64,000 nucleotides of DNA from UBA4877 sp002399285 (GCA_036771835.1 DAIPGN010000001.1:1-64000); one strand, 5' to 3'; numbered from the stretch's first letter, positions 30,649 through 38,955 are shown. Notes: generated by a model not told the origin, from the letters alone. Translations and numbers: made by a program.

Positions 30649-31077
30649 ATGTTGATGCGTAATTGCGCCGGAGGGGTTGTCTTTAAGGGTGAAAGCGTTT
30701 TTTTACTCAAAAACGAGAAAAACGAATGGGTATTGCCGAAGGGAGTCAAGAGAGGCAACAAGACGGATGCCGATGTTGCTTTGGAGAGGGTCAGAATAGA
30801 GACGGGTCTGCAAAATCCCGTTATTATTTCTCCTGCCGGCGAGACTAATTATGAGTTTTATTCTGTTACGAGGAAAATTCCCGTATATAATGAGATCGTT
30901 TGGTTTGTTATGACATGTGACGACGAGGAATACTGCGTAAGCGCGGAAGACGGATTTCAGGACGGCGGGTTTTATCCTATAGAGAAGGCCCTTGAAATGG
31001 TAACATACAGCCAAGATAAGTCTCTTGTGTATCTTTCATATAAACGGTATAAGGAAATGCGGGAAGTTGCGATATGA
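30649..31077 (+). CDS. NUDIX-fold protein with degenerate Nudix box
   Basis: A 142-residue protein whose start NCAGGVVFKGESVFLLKN and WVLPKGVKRG match NUDIX hydrolases. The Nudix box GX5EX7REUXEEXGU, however, reads G-x5-K then ERVRIETGL. The first Glu is Lys, the REU is ERV and one of the catalytic EE pair is Ile. NUDIX enzymes hydrolyse nucleoside diphosphates linked to other groups, using these Glu as metal ligands. The loss suggests altered chemistry or a binding role. ATG 30649 has GAGGGGG 8 bases before it. Confidence 0.72.
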   Translation: MLMRNCAGGVVFKGESVFLLKNEKNEWVLPKGVKRGNKTDADVALERVRIETGLQNPVIISPAGETNYEFYSVTRKIPVYNEIVWFVMTCDDEEYCVSAEDGFQDGGFYPIEKALEMVTYSQDKSLVYLSYKRYKEMREVAI

Positions 31078-31083
31078 GATTTA

Positions 31084-31187
31084 GTTGCACGACTTTGTTT
31101 TTGCGGCAAGCCTGCAAACGAGAGGGCATGCTCTAGGCATGTTGCCTCTATTTGCAGGCCAGCCAACAGAGCTGAGCAAATTTGCCG
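31084..31187 (+). repeat. Dispersed structured intergenic element, copy B
   Basis: CCTGCAAA (31111-31118) pairs with TTTGCAGG (31151-31158) around an inner stem GGGCATG/GCATGTTGCC-type arm. The flanks GCGGCAAG and CAGCCAAC match the reverse complement of element A (26039-26087). The outer stem is identical while the inner stem differs yet still pairs, so structure seems conserved. It lies between the NUDIX-like and YigZ genes. Confidence 0.6.
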
Positions 31188-31252
31188 TTGGGATGGGGTG
31201 GGCTTTTGCTCACCTTTTTTTATGTGGTATAATGTTCGCAAGGAGTGATGTA

Positions 31253-31894
31253 ATGGAATTTAAACCTTATATTTCTCTTGCAAACAAGGGGGAAAGTGAG
31301 TTCACTGATAAAAAGTCGCGCTTTATGGGGCATGCCGTTAGGGCATCTTCAGAGGATGAAGTTCTTCTGTTTATAAAAGAGGAGAAGGACTTGTTCAGGG
31401 ATGCCAATCACAATGTATATGCATATAAGATGAGAGATGGCATCATGAGATGCAGCGACGACGGAGAACCTTCCGGCAGCGCCGGCCTGCCGGTGCTTGA
31501 CGTTATAAACAACATGGGTCTGGATGATGCGGCCGTGGTGGTCACAAGATATTTCGGAGGGACGCTCTTAGGGCGCGGCGGCCTGGCCCGGGCTTATTCG
31601 CGGGCTGCCCGCGATGCGATCGCAGGAGGCACGATAGCTACCTTCACACCCTTTTACCTTGCCGTATTGACTTTTGATTATCCCGTGCTGGGCAAACTGG
31701 ATAATTATTTCACAGATAAGATTTTTATTCAAGACAAGGTATATACGGACAAGGTCAAATACAAATTTTACATTAGCGCCGATAAGAGGGATAAAATCTT
31801 TTCCGATATCATAGAATTTACATCAAACAGATGCACCATAGAGATAGAAGATGAGCTGTATCTGCCCGTGGTAGGAGGTAAGCCTATAATATAG
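31253..31894 (+). CDS. YigZ/IMPACT family protein
   Basis: A 213-residue protein with the IMPACT (UPF0029) N-terminal domain (ESEFTDKKSRFMGHA, ANHNVYAYKM...CSDDGEPSGSAGLP, VVVTRYFGGTLLGRGGLARAY) and a C-terminal DUF1949 domain (about 140-205). The family is widespread; the eukaryotic IMPACT protein affects translation control, but the bacterial role is not defined. ATG 31253 follows AAGGAGTG. Longer in-frame translation would run through repeat element B and is not credible. The CoA-binding protein gene begins 14 bases later. Confidence 0.88.
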   Translation: MEFKPYISLANKGESEFTDKKSRFMGHAVRASSEDEVLLFIKEEKDLFRDANHNVYAYKMRDGIMRCSDDGEPSGSAGLPVLDVINNMGLDDAAVVVTRYFGGTLLGRGGLARAYSRAARDAIAGGTIATFTPFYLAVLTFDYPVLGKLDNYFTDKIFIQDKVYTDKVKYKFYISADKRDKIFSDIIEFTSNRCTIEIEDELYLPVVGGKPII

Positions 31895-31908
31895 GGAGGC
31901 GCGTGTTC

Positions 31909-32301
31909 ATGGAAGAACAACTGATTGAAGAGGCTCTGTCCAAAAAAATATGGGCTGTCGTAGGCGCTACGCCAAGGATGGAAAAGTACGGCTACAAAAT
32001 TTATAAGACGCTGAAGGACCACGGATATACGGTATATCCGGTAAATCCCAATTATAAGGATGTCGGCGGCGACCCATGCTACGCTGATCTTAAGTCCCTG
32101 CCGCAGATACCGCAGGCAGTGGATATGGTGGTGTCGCCAAAGTTTGCCGATGAGACCATAAAGCAGGCGGCCTCGCTGGGATGCGGTATCATTTGGTTTC
32201 AGCCCGGAGCCGAGAGCGATGAGGTGATTGCCGCAAGCGATAGCCTTGGCCTCAAGGTAGTGCATCATGACTGCGTGATGAGGAGACTCTCTGGGAAATA
32301 G
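31909..32301 (+). CDS. CoA-binding domain protein
   Basis: A 130-residue Rossmann-like protein of the CoA_binding_2 family (YccU-like). The glycine-rich VVGATPRMEKYGYKIYKTLKDHGYTVYPVNPN segment and the late IIWFQPGAESDEV and HHDCVMRR match the family. It may bind CoA or another nucleotide in the cytosol; no enzymatic role is established. ATG 31909 is 9 bases from GGGAGG, while GTG 31903 is too close. It is cotranscribed with the YigZ gene and convergent with the TauE-like pair. Confidence 0.82.
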   Translation: MEEQLIEEALSKKIWAVVGATPRMEKYGYKIYKTLKDHGYTVYPVNPNYKDVGGDPCYADLKSLPQIPQAVDMVVSPKFADETIKQAASLGCGIIWFQPGAESDEVIAASDSLGLKVVHHDCVMRRLSGK

Positions 32302-32307
32302 CCGGCG

Positions 32308-32667
32308 TTATTCTTTATTGCCGAATATTTCATAGAGTCCCATTATAAGAAGGAATACGGCGAATGCCTTTTTCAGTATGGCTGATGTAAGGGCCACGGA
32401 CACATATGAACCGGCGATACTCCCTACTATTCCGCCGGCGATCAGAGGCGGAAGATATTTTATTATCACGTTCTTCTGCTTGATGTGTATGACAAGGGCA
32501 ACTACCGCCATGGGGATAAAGGTCATGAGGTTTATGCTCTGCGATGTGTGCTGATTTACGTTTTGGAATATCGTCAGCAGCGGTATAAGTATGGTGCCTC
32601 CGCCTATGCCCATGCCGCCGATGATGCCCGCGGCCAGGCCGATCGCGAAGAGCATCAATGAAACCAC
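32308..32667 (-). CDS. TauE/SafE-like permease, second half
   Basis: A 119-residue membrane protein with about four helices. It begins with a Gly-rich GLAAGIIGGMGIGGGTILIP segment, the signature of one half of TauE/SafE (DUF81) sulfite or organosulfonate exporters, which are normally single chains of about 250 residues with two such halves. Here the half is a separate gene that overlaps the upstream half by 13 bases. The start is GTG 32667 or ATG 32655. The two products probably form a heterodimer equivalent to one full transporter. The transported anion is unknown. Confidence 0.78.
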   Translation of the reverse strand: MVSLMLFAIGLAAGIIGGMGIGGGTILIPLLTIFQNVNQHTSQSINLMTFIPMAVVALVIHIKQKNVIIKYLPPLIAGGIVGSIAGSYVSVALTSAILKKAFAVFLLIMGLYEIFGNKE

Positions 32668-33017
32668 ATCCTGACGGAAGCGGCTATCATAAAAATCCCG
32701 AAGATTTTTTTAAGCAGGCCGGAATTGATCTTATTGAGCAGAGAAGCGCCTATGTATCCGCCCACAATGCTCCCTGCGCCGACCCTAATGGTCAGCGGCC
32801 AGTCGGTTATGCCGTGCAGTATGTATATCGCGGCGCTCACTATGGTGAGCGGGAGGATGACTGCGATGGAGGTGGCGTGGCTTTTGTGTACCTCGGCTTT
32901 CATGACTATATTTAAGGCGGGTACTACGATAGTACCGCCTCCCGAGCCGAAGAGACCGTTTAATATTCCTGTTACGAGACCTATTGCGGTCAGCTTTACG
33001 ATTTCAGCAGTGCTCAT
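32655..33017 (-). CDS. TauE/SafE-like permease, first half
   Basis: A 120-residue membrane protein with about four helices and the motif GLVTGILNGLFGSGGGTIVVP, parallel to the GGG-containing motif of the second-half gene. Each gene is a half-length TauE/SafE unit, with the same topology repeated. Overlap by 13 bases ensures coupled, equal synthesis. ATG 33017 has AAAGAGGGTG upstream. The cysteine synthase gene lies divergently 90 bases away, a loose hint of sulfur-compound transport. Confidence 0.78.
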   Translation of the reverse strand: MSTAEIVKLTAIGLVTGILNGLFGSGGGTIVVPALNIVMKAEVHKSHATSIAVILPLTIVSAAIYILHGITDWPLTIRVGAGSIVGGYIGASLLNKINSGLLKKIFGIFMIAASVRMWFH

Positions 33018-33108
33018 TTTACACCCTCTTTATTTTAGTGAATAGAATGATCCTATGACGGAAGAATTAAAGACGATAATAATATTATTACCATGGGAGG
33101 TTTTAATT

Positions 33109-34020
33109 ATGTTGGCAGATCATATATACGAGCTAATCGGCAATACCCCTATAGTACGATTGAATAATTTAGCGGCCGGGGACAGTGCGGAGGTATATGT
33201 GAAATTGGAGTATTTCAACCCCGGAGGGAGCGTTAAAGACAGGATAGCCCTCGGAATGATAGAGGATGCGGAAAAGAGGGGAGCTCTAAGACCAGGCATG
33301 ACGATAATCGAGCCCACCAGCGGCAATACGGGGATCGGCCTGGCCATGGTCGGCGCGTCAAAGGGCTATAAGATCATCCTGACCATGCCCGAGACCATGA
33401 GCATAGAAAGAAGAAAGCTTTTGAAGGCATATGGCGCCGAAATTGTCCTCACACCGGGACCGGAAGGCATGAAGGGCGCTATAAAAAAGGCTGAGGAGCT
33501 GTGCGGCAGGGAAGACTATTTTATGCCTCAGCAGTTTGAAAATCCGGCTAATCCAAAGGCACATGAGAATACGACTGCCAGGGAGATATTGCGGGATATG
33601 GGTAAAAATATCGACGCCTTTATTGCAGGCGTAGGTACGGGCGGTACTTTTACGGGAGTCGGAAGAGTACTTAAAAAGGAAATCCCGTCGATCTCAATGT
33701 TTGCCGTAGAACCGGATGCCTCGCCGGTATTATCAGGCGGGAAACCCTCGCCTCATAAAATACAGGGTATAGGCGCGGGATTTGTACCATCGATAATGGA
33801 TACTTCCCTTATAGACGAGATAATAAGAGTAAAGGACGAAGACGCGATGGAGACCGCAAGGCAGGTCGGTGCGAAAGAAGGGATCGTGCTCGGCATATCG
33901 AGCGGGGCCGCCGTCTATGCCGCATTGAAAGTCGCAGGCAAACTGGGCAGGGGCAAAAGAGTGCTTACCATAGCTCCCGATACCGGAGAGAGATATCTGA
34001 GCATGGATGTATATAAATAA
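33109..34020 (+). CDS. cysK: Cysteine synthase (O-acetylserine sulfhydrylase)
   Basis: A 303-residue fold-type II PLP enzyme that makes cysteine from O-acetylserine and sulfide. Visible are the N-terminal IYELIGNTPIVRLN, the PLP-Lys segment NPGGSVKDRIAL, the substrate-binding PTSGNTGIGLA, the phosphate-binding GVGTGGTFTGVGR and the late ISSGAAVYAAL. The length is normal. ATG 33109 has GGGAGG 8 bases upstream, so longer frames starting near 33055 are rejected. nadE follows 6 bases after its stop, so both are probably cotranscribed. Confidence 0.94.
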   Translation: MLADHIYELIGNTPIVRLNNLAAGDSAEVYVKLEYFNPGGSVKDRIALGMIEDAEKRGALRPGMTIIEPTSGNTGIGLAMVGASKGYKIILTMPETMSIERRKLLKAYGAEIVLTPGPEGMKGAIKKAEELCGREDYFMPQQFENPANPKAHENTTAREILRDMGKNIDAFIAGVGTGGTFTGVGRVLKKEIPSISMFAVEPDASPVLSGGKPSPHKIQGIGAGFVPSIMDTSLIDEIIRVKDEDAMETARQVGAKEGIVLGISSGAAVYAALKVAGKLGRGKRVLTIAPDTGERYLSMDVYK

Positions 34021-34026
34021 GGGGGC

Positions 34027-34758
34027 ATGGCTGTGACGACGGAAAAACTGGCAAGACAAATAACGGATTGGATGAAAAGCTGTGTAAATGATGCGGGAGC
34101 CAAAGGTATTGCGGTAGGCTTAAGCGGGGGCATAGATTCCTCGGTAGTGGCCGCTTTGGCGGAGCTGACATTTCCCGGGGATTCGCTGGGGGTCATCATG
34201 CCTTGCCATAGTGATCCTGTGGATGAGGAGCATGCCGTTATGCTGGCGGATGCCATAGGCATAGAGACAAAAAAGGCAGTTCTGGATCCGGCGTATGACG
34301 ATCTGCTCAAAGTATACGGTGCGGATGCTGCCGCACCGCGTATGGCCCTGGCCAATGTCAAACCGAGGCTTAGGATGACTACGCTCTATTTCTTTGCCAA
34401 CAGCAGAAATTATCTGGTTGCGGGTACGGGAAACAAGAGCGAGCTCACCGTGGGCTACTTTACAAAGTATGGAGACGGAGGAGCGGATATACTTCCTCTT
34501 GGGGGATTGGTAAAGACCCAGGTGAGAGAATTGGCGCGGTATCTGGGAGTTCCGGACATAATAATAGATAAACCCCCTACGGCCGGATTGTGGGAAAATC
34601 AGACGGACGAGAGGGAGATGGGGCTTACCTACGAGGAGTTGGATGAGTACATTCTGACGGGCCGGGCCCGGCCGGAGGTGGCGGTTAAAATCGACGCCAT
34701 GAATAAAAGGAGCCGACATAAAAGAAAGATGCCCGTCATATTTGAGATACAAGACTGA
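34027..34758 (+). CDS. nadE: NAD synthetase, ammonia-dependent
   Basis: A 243-residue enzyme that amidates deamido-NAD to NAD using ATP and ammonia. The PP-loop motif GLSGGIDSSVVAAL (about 31-44) and the late GTGNKSELTVGYFTKYGDGG and KPPTAGLWENQTDE substrate-binding segments identify NadE. The glutaminase domain of long NadE proteins is absent, so the free-ammonia form is expected. The chain is slightly shorter than the Bacillus enzyme. The gene lies immediately behind cysK with a site at AAGGGGG. Confidence 0.94.
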   Translation: MAVTTEKLARQITDWMKSCVNDAGAKGIAVGLSGGIDSSVVAALAELTFPGDSLGVIMPCHSDPVDEEHAVMLADAIGIETKKAVLDPAYDDLLKVYGADAAAPRMALANVKPRLRMTTLYFFANSRNYLVAGTGNKSELTVGYFTKYGDGGADILPLGGLVKTQVRELARYLGVPDIIIDKPPTAGLWENQTDEREMGLTYEELDEYILTGRARPEVAVKIDAMNKRSRHKRKMPVIFEIQD

Positions 34759-34890
34759 TTTACCTCTTTCATCTTTTATGTTAAAATAGATTATGGTGTA
34801 AAAATCGTTCTTATAATGGGTTTTATGGACTCATGAAATGAATAGAACAGCACATACACATGCTTTAAATAGTTTTAAGGAGGTATACTT

Positions 34891-35643
34891 ATGTCTGGTC
34901 ACTCAAAATGGGCTAATATAAAGCATAAAAAGGAAAAGAGCGATGCTCAGAAGGGCAGGGTGTTTACAAAACTGGCGAAGGAGATCATCGTAGCCGCCAG
35001 AGAAGGCGGCGGCGACCCCGACAGCAATTCATCTCTCCGCGATGCCATTGAAAAGGCTAAGGAGAACAACATGCCCAACGACAATATAATGAGGGCGGTA
35101 AAGAGGGGCTCGGGCGAACTTGACGGCGCCGCGCTGGAAGAAGTTACTTATGAAGGGTACGGGCCGGGCGGTTCCGCATTGATCGTAGAGGCTATGACGG
35201 ATAACAGGAACAGGACCGCTGCCGAAATGCGACACATATTCGACAGAAGCGGAGGAAGCCTCGGCGCAACGGGGTGCGTGGCATGGATGTTTGACAAAAA
35301 GGGACTCATCGTAGTCGACGGAGAGAGCGCCGACGAGGATGAACTGATGATGACCGCGCTGGATGCAGGTGCACAGGATATAGTAAACAGCGGCGATTTC
35401 GAGATATATACAAATCCCGAGGATTTCCGCGAGGTGAAAAGCAAGATCAAGGATGCGGGATATATGATAATAGATGCGGATATCAGGATGATACCGCAGA
35501 ATACCACCAAATTAGATGTCGATGTATCGCGTAAGGTGCTCGCTATGATCGACAGACTTGAAGAGCACGACGACGTCCAAAACGTATATCATAATCTCGA
35601 AATACCTGACGAACTGCTGGATGACGAAGAAGATATGGAGTAG
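34891..35643 (+). CDS. yebC: YebC/PmpR-family regulatory protein
   Basis: A 250-residue protein beginning with the hallmark SGHSKWANIKHKKEK and containing KAKENNMPNDNIMRAVKRG and YEGYGPGG. Family members are described as DNA-binding regulators and more recently as factors that help ribosomes through difficult sequences; which applies here is unknown. The length and domain order are normal. A strong ribosome site (AAGGAGG) precedes ATG 34891. The end of the gene forms one arm of a terminator shared with the convergent cheW. Confidence 0.92.
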   Translation: MSGHSKWANIKHKKEKSDAQKGRVFTKLAKEIIVAAREGGGDPDSNSSLRDAIEKAKENNMPNDNIMRAVKRGSGELDGAALEEVTYEGYGPGGSALIVEAMTDNRNRTAAEMRHIFDRSGGSLGATGCVAWMFDKKGLIVVDGESADEDELMMTALDAGAQDIVNSGDFEIYTNPEDFREVKSKIKDAGYMIIDADIRMIPQNTTKLDVDVSRKVLAMIDRLEEHDDVQNVYHNLEIPDELLDDEEDME

Positions 35644-35664
35644 ACATCGTCTACTCCATATCTT
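35630..35664. terminator. Bidirectional terminator spanning both stop codons
   Basis: A perfect 16-base stem (35630-35645 and 35649-35664) with a 3-base loop includes the last codons and stops of yebC and of convergent cheW. Both proteins therefore end in ...DME. T-rich sequence follows on each strand (TTTT on +, TTCTT on -). Confidence 0.88.
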
Positions 35665-36103
35665 TTAGATCCTCTTTTTCATCTAAAGACAAGACTTCAT
35701 TTAGATTCAGCATGATAAGCATACGCTTATCAAATTTACCTATACCACATATGTAATCCTTGTCTATGCCGACTGTCTCATTGTCCAGAGGTTCTATGTC
35801 ATCAAGGCTCAGTCTCAGCACCTCGGTTACGTTATCCACTATAAAGCCGGTCGTTTTATTGTTAACATTGGTGATAATGATCCGCGTATTTTCATCGGAG
35901 CTGCCTGCATTTAAGTTAAAGCGCTTTTTAAGGTCAATGACGGGTATTATTTTACCGCGAAGATTTATTACTCCTTCGACAAAAACGGGAACATCCGGGA
36001 GCTTTGTAATGTCCTGCATTCTTATTATTTCTACCACTTCCATTATGTCAACGCAATATTCTTCACTGAGCAGTTTAAAAACCACGACCTGTTTTTCCGC
36101 CAT
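35651..36103 (-). CDS. cheW: CheW-like chemotaxis coupling protein
   Basis: A 150-residue protein made of one CheW domain (VVFKLLSEEYCVDIMEVVEII, GVINLRGKIIPVIDLKKRF, ITNVNNKTTGFIVDNVTEVLRL). CheW links chemoreceptors to the kinase CheA in the membrane-associated signalling array. No other chemotaxis gene is in the window, so this is a solitary copy and may serve a distant system. ATG 36103 is preceded by AAAGGAG; the longer frame starting 18 bases earlier would contain it. Confidence 0.92.
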   Translation of the reverse strand: MAEKQVVVFKLLSEEYCVDIMEVVEIIRMQDITKLPDVPVFVEGVINLRGKIIPVIDLKKRFNLNAGSSDENTRIIITNVNNKTTGFIVDNVTEVLRLSLDDIEPLDNETVGIDKDYICGIGKFDKRMLIMLNLNEVLSLDEKEDLKDME

Positions 36104-36212
36104 TTTTTTCTCTCCTTTCAAGTTTAATTATATTATTGAAGATATATAAAATCAAATAAATTGTATATTATACATATTTCTGGAAACAATACAGTCGAAG
36201 GAGGTGCTGGTT

Positions 36213-36782
36213 TTGTTTACCAGAAAGAGGAATAAAAACCTGCTTTATGTGATTCTGCCGGTATTATTCATCGCAGGCATTTCAATAGGCTATTTAGTGA
36301 GCTACGATAGGAAAAATACTACTATGCAGAAACCTTTGACAGACAAGGGAAAGGTTATTGAGACCGCGCCGTCAAACGAAAAGATAATCGAGCCCGGTGC
36401 AAAGGTCAGCTATCAAAGGCTGTATAAATCGTGTGACGAGACATATACAGAAGAGGAGGATGTCGATACCCAGTATGTGGGACTGAATGAGGAGGAATTT
36501 GCCAAGGCTTATAAGGGATGGGTGATAAAGGCCTTTTCTCCTGGATATATAAGGCTTTATCGGGAAGAAGAGGGGTACTGCCCCGAGCATTATATCATAG
36601 GCGAAAAAGACGGCTATATAATCGTATACAGGAACACTCCGGATAAAGGCATGACTCCGGTACAATTTACCGATATATTGGTGAGCTCTCTTAGGAGCGA
36701 ATATCAGGAGAATATAAAGAAGGGCATCGTGGTTGACAGCGAGGACAAAATGTATCAGATACTTGCGGACATAAGCAGTTAA
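36213..36782 (+). CDS. BofC-like membrane-anchored protein
   Basis: A 189-residue protein with an N-terminal basic segment and one membrane helix (about 8-28), then an extracytoplasmic region. Its C-terminal part (GWVIKAFSPGYIRLYREEEGYC, EHYIIGEKDGYIIVYRN) matches the BofC C-terminal domain. BofC acts in the forespore intermembrane space of Bacillus as an inhibitor of SpoIVB-dependent sigma-K checkpoint signalling. The N-terminal BofC domain is not obvious, so function may differ. TTG 36213 has AAGGAGG 8 bases upstream. It is followed by a terminator and then ruvC. Confidence 0.72.
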   Translation: MFTRKRNKNLLYVILPVLFIAGISIGYLVSYDRKNTTMQKPLTDKGKVIETAPSNEKIIEPGAKVSYQRLYKSCDETYTEEEDVDTQYVGLNEEEFAKAYKGWVIKAFSPGYIRLYREEEGYCPEHYIIGEKDGYIIVYRNTPDKGMTPVQFTDILVSSLRSEYQENIKKGIVVDSEDKMYQILADISS

Positions 36783-36800
36783 TATAACGAATAGTACTAT

Positions 36801-36838
36801 ATGAGAAGGCGCAAATAGCCGTCTCATATTTTTTTGTG
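36801..36838 (+). terminator. Terminator before ruvC
   Basis: ATGAGA-A-GGC pairs with GCC-G-TCTCAT around a 7-base loop, followed by a run of seven T residues. Confidence 0.75.
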
Positions 36839-36884
36839 TTTATGTATGCTGATTTATATGGTAAAATGAAAATGGAGTGATTTT

Positions 36885-37382
36885 ATGATAGTTTTAGGTA
36901 TAGATCCGGGAATTGCCATAATGGGCTATGGTATTTTGGATTATGACGGAAGAAATACGGAAGTTATAGATTATGGGGCGGTGACGACCCCGGCGGGAGT
37001 CCCTGTGCAGAATAGACTGAGGGATATTTATAGGGGCGTGGATATGCTTATTAAGACGTTTGATCCCGACTGCGCCGCTATAGAGGAGCTTTTTTATTTC
37101 AAAAACCAGAAGACCATAATCACGGTGAGCGAGGCGCGGGGCGCTGCCATAACCGCCTGTGCCAACGGGGGTATCGAGGTATTCGAATATACGCCGCTGC
37201 AGGTAAAACAGGCGGTAGTCGGATACGGGAGTGCGGATAAAAGACAGGTACAGTTTATGGTGCGCGCGCTGCTCAATCTAAAGGAGATTCCCAAACCTGA
37301 CGATATAGCGGACGCACTTGCCGTAGCCATATGTCATTGCAACGGCGTCAATGCCAGGAAAAGGGGTGTTTTCAGTGATTGA
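36885..37382 (+). CDS. ruvC: Holliday junction endonuclease RuvC
   Basis: A 165-residue resolvase that cuts Holliday junctions symmetrically. Acidic catalytic residues are visible in VLGIDPGIAIMGYG (Asp7), AAIEELFYFKNQKT (Glu) and the C-terminal KPDDIADALAVAICH. The length matches the family. It is the first gene of a ruvC-ruvA-ruvB set: ruvA begins inside its last codons. ATG 36885 is preceded by ATGGAGTG. Confidence 0.95.
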   Translation: MIVLGIDPGIAIMGYGILDYDGRNTEVIDYGAVTTPAGVPVQNRLRDIYRGVDMLIKTFDPDCAAIEELFYFKNQKTIITVSEARGAAITACANGGIEVFEYTPLQVKQAVVGYGSADKRQVQFMVRALLNLKEIPKPDDIADALAVAICHCNGVNARKRGVFSD

Positions 37383-37944
37383 ATATATCAAGGGGCGGCT
37401 GAGCGATATCAAGGAGGGCCTGGCCGTGCTGGAGATCGGAGGGATCGGCCTGGCCGTCCGCGTGAGCGCGCATACTTCCGATCTGCTGCCTGCATTGGGA
37501 GAGGAAGTATTTTTGTATATATACACTGAGATACGCGAGAATGATATATCGCTCTACGGCTTTGCGGATGAGGCTGAGAGGATCGCGTTTTTCGACCTGA
37601 TATCGGTCAACGGGGTGGGTCCCAAAATGGCGCTCAATATCCTTTCCAAGTTTGAATACGGCGAACTTTATACATATATATCATCTAAAAATACGGCGGC
37701 TCTCGAGAGCATTTCCGGTGTGGGGAAAAAGACGGCGATGCGCATCGTGACCGAATTGGAGGACAGGGCAAAGCAGAGGCTGCGGATAAACGCGACCGCA
37801 GACAGAGACGTCAGCGAGGATGCGATAGCGGCGCTGGTGGGTCTCGGGTATACGAGGATAGAAGCGGCGGGCGCGGTCGGAAGGGTTTCCGGATCTTCCG
37901 TGGAATCGGCGCTTATGGAAGCATTAAAGATACTGGGGCGGTGA
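37375..37944 (+). CDS. ruvA: Holliday junction helicase subunit RuvA
   Basis: A 189-residue protein that binds four-way junctions as a tetramer and loads RuvB. It has the N-terminal OB domain (VIEYIKGRLSDIKEG), the helix-hairpin-helix pair (VNGVGPKMALNIL and ISGVGKKTAMRIVTELEDR), and a short C-terminal domain (EDAIAALVGLGYTRIEAAGAV) that contacts RuvB. The GTG start at 37375 has AGGGGTG upstream and overlaps ruvC by 8 bases; an earlier ATG at 37351 lies before that site. Confidence 0.95.
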   Translation: MIEYIKGRLSDIKEGLAVLEIGGIGLAVRVSAHTSDLLPALGEEVFLYIYTEIRENDISLYGFADEAERIAFFDLISVNGVGPKMALNILSKFEYGELYTYISSKNTAALESISGVGKKTAMRIVTELEDRAKQRLRINATADRDVSEDAIAALVGLGYTRIEAAGAVGRVSGSSVESALMEALKILGR

Positions 37945-37950
37945 TCATAG

Positions 37951-38955
37951 GTGGAAGACAGGATTATTTCTTCACAATATACGAATGACGATAAGGATAT
38001 AGAGACTTCACTAAGACCGCAAAGACTACAGGAATACATAGGTCAAAAGAGAATTAAGGACAAGCTGTCCATTTTTATCGCCGCTGCTCTGGCAAGACAT
38101 GAGACACTGGATCATGTTCTGCTGTATGGGCCTCCGGGGCTGGGGAAAACGACGCTGGCGGGCATAATCGCCAATGAAATGGGCGTCAATCTGAGAGTCA
38201 CGTCGGGACCCGCATTGGAGAAGAGCGGCGACCTAGCGGCAATACTCACCAACCTGAATGAAAATGACGTCCTGTTTATCGACGAGATACACAGATTGAA
38301 CCGAAGCGTGGAGGAGATACTTTACTCGGCCATGGAAGACTTTGCCCTGGATATCATCGTAGGTAAAGGGCCCAGTGCACGTTCCATCAGGCTCAATCTT
38401 CCGCGTTTTACCCTCATCGGAGCCACGACGAGGATCGGACTTCTATCAGCGCCTCTGCGGGACCGGTTTGGCGTAATAGATAGATTGGATTTCTATAAGA
38501 CCGATGAATTGGTGGAGATAATTAAGCGCTCGTCGGATATACTGGAGATCCGCATCGACGAAAAGGGTGCCGTGGAGATCGCAAAGAGGTCCAGAGGCAC
38601 TCCGAGAGTTGCAAACAGGCTTTTAAAGCGGGCCCGGGATTATGCGCAGGTCAAGTCGGAGGGTATAATAGATCTGGATACGGCTAAGGCGGCGCTTAAG
38701 TTGTTGGATATAGATGAGAGGGGTTTGGATGATATAGACAGGAGATTCCTTCTCTGTATCATAGAAAAATTTGGCGGAGGGCCGGTCGGCCTTGAAACCA
38801 TAGCTGCCTCCATAAGCGAGGATACGGAGACGATACAGAGCGTTTACGAACCATATCTGCTGCAGCTGGGTTTTATCAAGAGGACGCCGCGCGGCAGGGT
38901 GGCGACGGACTCGGCGTTCGAATATTTCAATGTGCCCATACCTGGGAGCGACTGA
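37951..38955 (+). CDS. ruvB: Holliday junction helicase RuvB
   Basis: A 334-residue AAA+ motor that drives branch migration. It shows TSLRPQRLQEYIGQ-type N-terminus, Walker A GPPGLGKTTLAGI, Walker B LFIDEIHRLNR, the sensor region TLIGATTRIGLLSAPLRDRFG, and a C-terminal winged helix (KRTPRGRVATDSAFEYF). Length and motifs are complete. A GTG start at 37951 (6 bases after ruvA) fits the spacing; no better ATG exists. Confidence 0.96.
   Translation: MEDRIISSQYTNDDKDIETSLRPQRLQEYIGQKRIKDKLSIFIAAALARHETLDHVLLYGPPGLGKTTLAGIIANEMGVNLRVTSGPALEKSGDLAAILTNLNENDVLFIDEIHRLNRSVEEILYSAMEDFALDIIVGKGPSARSIRLNLPRFTLIGATTRIGLLSAPLRDRFGVIDRLDFYKTDELVEIIKRSSDILEIRIDEKGAVEIAKRSRGTPRVANRLLKRARDYAQVKSEGIIDLDTAKAALKLLDIDERGLDDIDRRFLLCIIEKFGGGPVGLETIAASISEDTETIQSVYEPYLLQLGFIKRTPRGRVATDSAFEYFNVPIPGSD

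Noticed and set aside
31085..31252. Long N-terminal extension of the YigZ protein
   Set aside because: It runs through structured repeat element B. ATG 31253 with AAGGAGTG gives the family N-terminus.
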